From positions 806,001 through 870,000 of the forward strand of contig NZ_CP029210.1 in assembly GCF_003100395.1 (NCBI RefSeq): a DNA stretch of 64,000 nucleotides, in the 5' to 3' direction. The notes beneath the pieces were generated by a model. The model had not been told where the DNA came from, did no database searches, and worked only from the letters and a program-made list of their open reading frames with translations. Position 1 is the first letter of the stretch. Each line of letters starts with the position of its first letter. The position numbers were made by a program, and so were the translations under genes. The DNA comes from Aquabacterium olei. Its GTDB lineage: Bacteria; Pseudomonadota; Gammaproteobacteria; Burkholderiales; Burkholderiaceae_C. Below, in pieces: positions 59,801-64,000 of the stretch.

Positions 59801-60707
59801 GGCGCTGGTGACCGTGGTGGTGCTGACACATCAGCGTTCGGCGGAATTGCGGCGCACCCTGGCGCATCTGCGCCGTCTGCCGGAGCGCCCGGCCATCGTC
59901 GTGGTCGACAGCGGCTCGTGCACGCGCGATGCCCGGGCGAACCGGGAGGCTGCCGCCGAGGTCGGGGCCCTGCTGGTGCGCGTGACGCGCCACCTCGGGG
60001 CCGCGGCCCGCAACGCCGGGGTGGCGCAGGTCCGCACGCCCTATGTGGCCTTCTGCGACGACGACACGTGGTGGGCCCCCGGTGCCCTGCAGCGGGCCGT
60101 GGAGGTCATGGCCTCGTGTCCGTCGGTGGGGCTCATCAACGGCCAGGTGCGCGTCGGACCCGAGCAGCGGCCCGACCCCCGGTGCACACGCATGGCGCAG
60201 AGCCCGCTCGATCGCATCGGGCTGCCTGGCCCGGCCATCCTGTCCTTCGTGGCCGGGGCCGTGGTGATGCGCACGCAGGCCTTCAAGGAGGCCGGCGGCT
60301 ATGAGCCCCGCCTCTTTCACGGAGCCGAAGAGCGGTTGATGGGCCTGGACCTTGCCACGCTGGGTTGGGACATGGTCTACGTCCCGGATGCGGTGGTGCA
60401 CCACCATCCCGCGCCACCCCGGCAGTCTGGGGAGCGTCGCCTTCTCGCGGTTCGTAACCGCCTGTGGATTGCCGCCATGCGTCTGCCGTGGCCGGATGCA
60501 TTTCGCGAAGTGCGGCACATCTTGCGGCAAGCCAGCGCGCAAGGTGTGGGGGCGTCGGTGCTGTGGCGCGCGGTCACCGGCCTGCCTTGGGCTTTGTGGC
60601 ATCGACAGCGTGTTCCCGCCGACGTGGTGCGCATGCACCGCCTTCTTCGTGGCGACGCCGACCCCAGGCACGCCGTTTGCCCGAAAGGCATGCCGCGTGT
60701 GGGGTGA
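59790..60707 (+). CDS. Glycosyltransferase family 2
   Basis: 305 residues: VTVVVLTHQRSAELRRTLAH, AIVVVDSGSCTRDARANR, AARNAGVAQVRTPYVAFCDD followed by DTWWAPG for the metal site, then LINGQVRVGP and FVAGAVVMRTQAFKEAGGYE. GT2. ATG 59790 has GGAGG upstream and overlaps the LmbE stop by 11 bases; GTG 59772 is possible. It contains the otsA promoter in its 3' end. Confidence 0.92.
   Translation: MAAEALVTVVVLTHQRSAELRRTLAHLRRLPERPAIVVVDSGSCTRDARANREAAAEVGALLVRVTRHLGAAARNAGVAQVRTPYVAFCDDDTWWAPGALQRAVEVMASCPSVGLINGQVRVGPEQRPDPRCTRMAQSPLDRIGLPGPAILSFVAGAVVMRTQAFKEAGGYEPRLFHGAEERLMGLDLATLGWDMVYVPDAVVHHHPAPPRQSGERRLLAVRNRLWIAAMRLPWPDAFREVRHILRQASAQGVGASVLWRAVTGLPWALWHRQRVPADVVRMHRLLRGDADPRHAVCPKGMPRVG
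60667..60680 (+). promoter_or_regulatory. Sigma-54 promoter for otsA-otsB
   Basis: Reads GGCACGCCGTTTGC, near perfect; inside the end of the GT2 gene and 73 bases before GTG 60753. Confidence 0.86.
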
Positions 60708-60752
60708 AACCACCGCGCTCGACCCTGAAACCTGACCTTGCCGGAGCTGCAT

Positions 60753-63200
60753 GTGACCGTGACCTCGTCCTGGCGGACCCGACTCTCCGCCGTCCAGCGA
60801 ATGCTGCGCCTCAGCCTGGCTTTCATCGTCCCGCTGGTGGTGGTGCTGGGCGTGCTGGGTGTGCTGTCGATGCAGGTCAGCGGCCCGTTGCTGCAGGGCT
60901 GGACCCAGCGCGAGCTCGACGAGCGTGCCGGCCTGGTCAGCAAGGCGTTGCACGGCGCGATCATGCTCTCGCTCGAAGAGGGCAACCAGTCCGAGCTCAG
61001 CCAGCAGATCGAAAGCCTGACGGAAGACGAGCGGCTGTACGCGATTGCCGTGTGCACTTCGCCGAATGCCGTGCTGGCGGCCAGCCGCAATTACCCGGCC
61101 GAGCTGGCCTGCGCCGAAGGGCGCGACGCCACCACCCGCGTCGGCCCCGCCATGGCCCGTTGGCTGTCGCAGATGCATGTGCGGCGCATCGATCTGCCGG
61201 TCGCGCCGGCCGCAGGGGGCGGACTGGTGTCGGATGCTGCCCCGGACGGTGGCCACGTGACGCTGGTGGTGATGCAGAACCCGGCGGAGGCGGGCCGCCG
61301 CGACCAGCAGGCCCGCAACTACCTCACCATGCTGTTCGTCGGCCTGGGTGTGGTGCTGGCGCTGCTCTTCATCACCGTCGCCAACTGGGGCTGGCGGCAC
61401 TGGATCAACGGCGTGCGCCGCGTGCTGAGCGATGGTGGCCAGGCGGCCGCGCTGGGGCGGGCCTCACCCGAGATCCAGCCGCTGCTGCCCGACCTGCGCC
61501 GCCTGCTGCGCAGCGTGCACGAAGACCGCCGCATCCTCAAGGACACCACCATCGAATGGCGTCCCGAAACCCTCAAGCTGCTGTTGCGCGAGCACCTGTC
61601 GGGCGATGAGGTGATCGTGGTCTCGAACCGCGAGCCCTACATCCACCAGCGCAATGAAGACGGCACCATCCGCGTGCAACGTCCGGCCAGCGGCCTGGTG
61701 ACGGCGGTGGAGCCGGTGATGCGGGCCTGCTCGGGGACCTGGGTGGCCCATGGCAGTGGCAGCGCCGACGCCGATGTGGTCGATGCGCGCTCACGGGTGC
61801 GGGTGCCGCCCATTCCCGAAGGCGGCGAGCCGCTGCACGATGCCTACACCCTGCGTCGTGTCTGGCTGTCGGCCGAAGAAGAGCGCGGCTACTACTATGG
61901 CTTTGCCAACGAGGGCCTGTGGCCGCTGTGTCACATCGCCCACGTGCGGCCGGTGTTCCGCGAGGAAGACTGGCAGCAGTACCGTGCCGTCAACGCCCGA
62001 TTTGCCGATGCCGTGGCCGACGAAGCCCGCACGGACAACCCCGTCGTGCTGGTACAGGACTATCACTTTGCCCTGCTGCCGCGCATGCTGCGCGCCCGTC
62101 TGCCACGCGCCACGATCATCACCTTCTGGCACATCCCATGGCCCAACCCCGAGTCGTTCGGCATCTGCCCTTGGGCGCGCGAGATCCTCGAAGGCATGCT
62201 GGGCAGCACCATCCTCGGTTTCCACACGCCCTACCACTGCCAGAACTTCATGGCCACGGTCGATCGCTTCCTGGAGGCCCGCATCACGCAGGAGGATCAG
62301 TCGGTGAGCTTCATGGGTCAGCGCACGCAGGTGCGCGACTATCCGATCTCGATCCCGTGGCACCCGCCTGCCGACGACGCGCTCTCCCGGGCACAAGCCG
62401 ACCAGAGCGCGCTGCGCGAGGCCATGGGCCTGTCGCCTGAACACCGTCTGGCCATCGGGGTGGACCGACTCGACTACACCAAGGGCATCGTCGAACGCAT
62501 GCTGGCTGTCGAGCGCCTGCTGGATCGCCATCCCATGTGGCTGGGGCGCTTTTCGCTCGTGCAGATTGCGGCACCGACGCGATCGAGCCTGGAGGCCTAC
62601 AGTGCGCTCGATCACCGGGTGCGCGAAGAGGCCCGGCGCATCAACGCCTGGGCCGCCGAGCGGGCACCGGGCACGCCGCCACCCATCATCCTGCTCATCG
62701 AGCAGCACGACAGCGAATCGGTGCGCCGCCATTACCGTGCATGCGAGATCGCGATGGTCACCAGCCTGCATGACGGCATGAACCTGGTGGCCAAGGAGTA
62801 CGTGGCGGCCCGCGAGACCGGCGACGGCGTGCTCATCCTCAGTCGCTTTGCCGGCGCGGCCAGCGAGCTGCACGAGGCCCTGGTCGTGAACCCCTATCAC
62901 ATCGAGGAAACCGCCGATGCGCTGGCCAAGGCGCTGACCATGCACCCCGCCGAGCAGCGCGAGCGCATGCGGGCCATGCGCACCCGCCTGGCCGACTTCA
63001 ACATCTACCGCTGGGCGGGCCGCATGCTGCTGGATGCGGCGGACGAGCGGCAACGAGCCCGCGTGCAGGACCGCATCGTGCAGGTATCCGGCGTCGTGGC
63101 ACCCGAAGGCCTGTTCCGTGCGCCCTGGCGTGCGCGGCAGGCGGCCAACGGAGGGTCGCCGGCGGCGGCCGAGCGAGGCAAGCGTGCGCACAAGGTCTGA
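60753..63200 (+). CDS. otsA: Membrane-anchored trehalose-6-phosphate synthase with sensor-like N-terminus
   Basis: 815 residues; OtsA alone is about 470. 1-275: membrane segment (about 17-40, [20 protein letters not shown]), periplasmic 41-185 ([39 protein letters not shown]), second membrane segment about 190-213, then a helical linker. 285-780: GT20 synthase with [75 protein letters not shown] and [15 protein letters not shown]. It joins UDP-glucose and glucose-6-phosphate. Start GTG 60753 follows CCGGAG; TTG 60738 is possible. Followed by otsB. Confidence 0.93.
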   Translation: MTVTSSWRTRLSAVQRMLRLSLAFIVPLVVVLGVLGVLSMQVSGPLLQGWTQRELDERAGLVSKALHGAIMLSLEEGNQSELSQQIESLTEDERLYAIAVCTSPNAVLAASRNYPAELACAEGRDATTRVGPAMARWLSQMHVRRIDLPVAPAAGGGLVSDAAPDGGHVTLVVMQNPAEAGRRDQQARNYLTMLFVGLGVVLALLFITVANWGWRHWINGVRRVLSDGGQAAALGRASPEIQPLLPDLRRLLRSVHEDRRILKDTTIEWRPETLKLLLREHLSGDEVIVVSNREPYIHQRNEDGTIRVQRPASGLVTAVEPVMRACSGTWVAHGSGSADADVVDARSRVRVPPIPEGGEPLHDAYTLRRVWLSAEEERGYYYGFANEGLWPLCHIAHVRPVFREEDWQQYRAVNARFADAVADEARTDNPVVLVQDYHFALLPRMLRARLPRATIITFWHIPWPNPESFGICPWAREILEGMLGSTILGFHTPYHCQNFMATVDRFLEARITQEDQSVSFMGQRTQVRDYPISIPWHPPADDALSRAQADQSALREAMGLSPEHRLAIGVDRLDYTKGIVERMLAVERLLDRHPMWLGRFSLVQIAAPTRSSLEAYSALDHRVREEARRINAWAAERAPGTPPPIILLIEQHDSESVRRHYRACEIAMVTSLHDGMNLVAKEYVAARETGDGVLILSRFAGAASELHEALVVNPYHIEETADALAKALTMHPAEQRERMRAMRTRLADFNIYRWAGRMLLDAADERQRARVQDRIVQVSGVVAPEGLFRAPWRARQAANGGSPAAAERGKRAHKV

Positions 63201-63204
63201 CACC

Positions 63205-64000
63205 ATGGCTCCCTGGCTGCTCGATCCTCGACACCGCGCGATGCTGGACGACTGGCTGGGCCCCAGCACGCTGTTCGCGTTCGACTTCGATGGCACGCTG
63301 GCCCCCATCGTGGACGACCCTGCCGAGGCAAGGATGTCGCCCGCCACGTGGACGCAGCTGGACCGCCTCGCGCGGCTGGCCCCGGTGGCCGTCGTGTCCG
63401 GTCGCGCCCGCGAGGACCTGACCGCCCGGGTGCCGCCCGCCGTGGGCTACCTGATCGGCAACCATGGCAACGAAGGGCTGCCGGGTGGCGACGCGGACAC
63501 GCGCGAGCGACGTCACATCTGCGCCTTCTGGGAAAGCCGTCTGCGCGAAGACGCCTCGTTGTGGCGTGCGGCTCAGGGCGCGCAGATCGAGAACAAGGGC
63601 CTGACGCTGTCCCTGCACTATCGGCACTGCGAGAACCCCGCATGGGGCCGCTCGCTGCTGCTGGCGCGGGCCACGCGGCTTGTGCCCGTGCCGCGCATCA
63701 TCCGCGGGCATGCCGTGTTCAACCTGCTGCCGCCGGGTACCGTCACCAAGCGGGAGGCACTCGAGGCCCTGATGCGGCACACGCGCTGCGAGCGCCTGGT
63801 CGTGTTTGGCGACGACGTCACCGACGAGCTGGCCTTCCGTGACGCGCCCGACAACTGGCTGACGGTGCGCGTGGGCGCCAGCATGGACACGGCCGCGCGC
63901 TACCACCTGGAAAGCGTCGAGGAAATGGGCTGGCTGGTCGGGCATGCCGTGGGGTGCTGCCACCACGCGGCGCAGGACGAGCCCGAACCGCAGCAAGGCC
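63205..64000 (+). CDS. otsB: Trehalose-6-phosphate phosphatase, partial
   Basis: Runs off the right edge; 265 residues seen, near full length. HAD phosphatase: FAFDFDGTLAPIVDDPAEAR (both catalytic Asp), VAVVSGRAREDLTARV, GLTLSLHYRHCENPAWGRSL, KREALEALMRHTRCERLVVF, GDDVTDELAFRDAP. Converts trehalose 6-phosphate to trehalose. It starts 4 bases after the synthase stop. Confidence 0.95.
   Translation, partial: MAPWLLDPRHRAMLDDWLGPSTLFAFDFDGTLAPIVDDPAEARMSPATWTQLDRLARLAPVAVVSGRAREDLTARVPPAVGYLIGNHGNEGLPGGDADTRERRHICAFWESRLREDASLWRAAQGAQIENKGLTLSLHYRHCENPAWGRSLLLARATRLVPVPRIIRGHAVFNLLPPGTVTKREALEALMRHTRCERLVVFGDDVTDELAFRDAPDNWLTVRVGASMDTAARYHLESVEEMGWLVGHAVGCCHHAAQDEPEPQQG

Overview
The window looks like the chromosome of a Burkholderiales betaproteobacterium. 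Supporting signs are about two-thirds GC, a FxDxF-type PEP-CTERM protein, strong AGGAG ribosome sites, 4-base ATGA gene overlaps, and YqjD/YqjE, GlsB, DUF4142 and BON stress families. The genus is inferred only. No rRNA, tRNA, CRISPR array, insertion sequence or phage gene was recognised; it reads as one long, nearly fully coding accessory locus.

The organising feature is transcriptional. I find 35 sites with the sigma-54 -24/-12 layout (GG-N10-GC, mostly GGCATG or GGCACG, four bases, then TTGC). Nearly all lie 12-85 bases upstream of a start codon and point at it. The window also encodes a sigma-54 factor (24375-25829), with such a promoter in front of it, and an NtrC-type response regulator (12751-14151). 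About 50 of the 62 genes can be placed in sigma-54 transcription units. Genes usually run by RpoS or EcfG elsewhere (DUF883, DUF4142, PRC-barrel, BON, CBS, hemerythrin, GlsB, general-stress SDR, topoisomerase IB, trehalose synthesis) appear here to form a sigma-54 stress and envelope regulon.

Layout. 1-7080: fatty-acid cyclopropanation start, then a six-gene glycan operon (three glycosyltransferases, carbamoyltransferase, GmhB-like phosphatase, SDR). 7089-12207: small acidic protein, RecQ, YqjD/YqjE group, stress SDR, PEP-CTERM protein. 12208-16387: NtrC-type regulator, transglutaminase-like protein, small receiver, PRC-barrel pair. 16393-20565: OmpA lipoprotein, DUF4398 lipoprotein, CHASE8-like hybrid kinase and YfiR, i.e. 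a YfiBNR-like sensor with a kinase output. 20809-26570: AsmA-like protein, Gln/Gly-rich low-complexity protein, RpoN, hydrophilic protein. 26587-33267: hemerythrin, glycoside-hydrolase-like protein, glycosyltransferase/flavoprotein fusion, amidohydrolase, glycosyltransferase. 33288-42974: BON, YihY, AI-2E family, DUF4142, topoisomerase IB, GlsB, hybrid kinase, second DUF4142. 43069-51084: fumarase, deacetylase and glycosyltransferase operon, DUF2383, CBS, PRC-barrel, third hybrid kinase. 51076-59046: ADP-heptose genes hldA, hldC and gmhA, outer-membrane barrel, small proteins, and an ABC exporter fused to a pseudo-kinase and receiver. 59059-64000: LmbE deacetylase, glycosyltransferase, membrane-anchored trehalose-6-phosphate synthase and OtsB.

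Working model (inference): envelope stress is read by the hybrid kinases and the YfiR/OmpA module; the NtrC-type regulator activates the local sigma-54. The output remodels the surface (heptose and carbamoylated glycan, secreted PEP-CTERM and low-complexity proteins, outer-membrane and membrane stress proteins) and accumulates trehalose. Orthology, start sites and promoter activity were judged by eye only.
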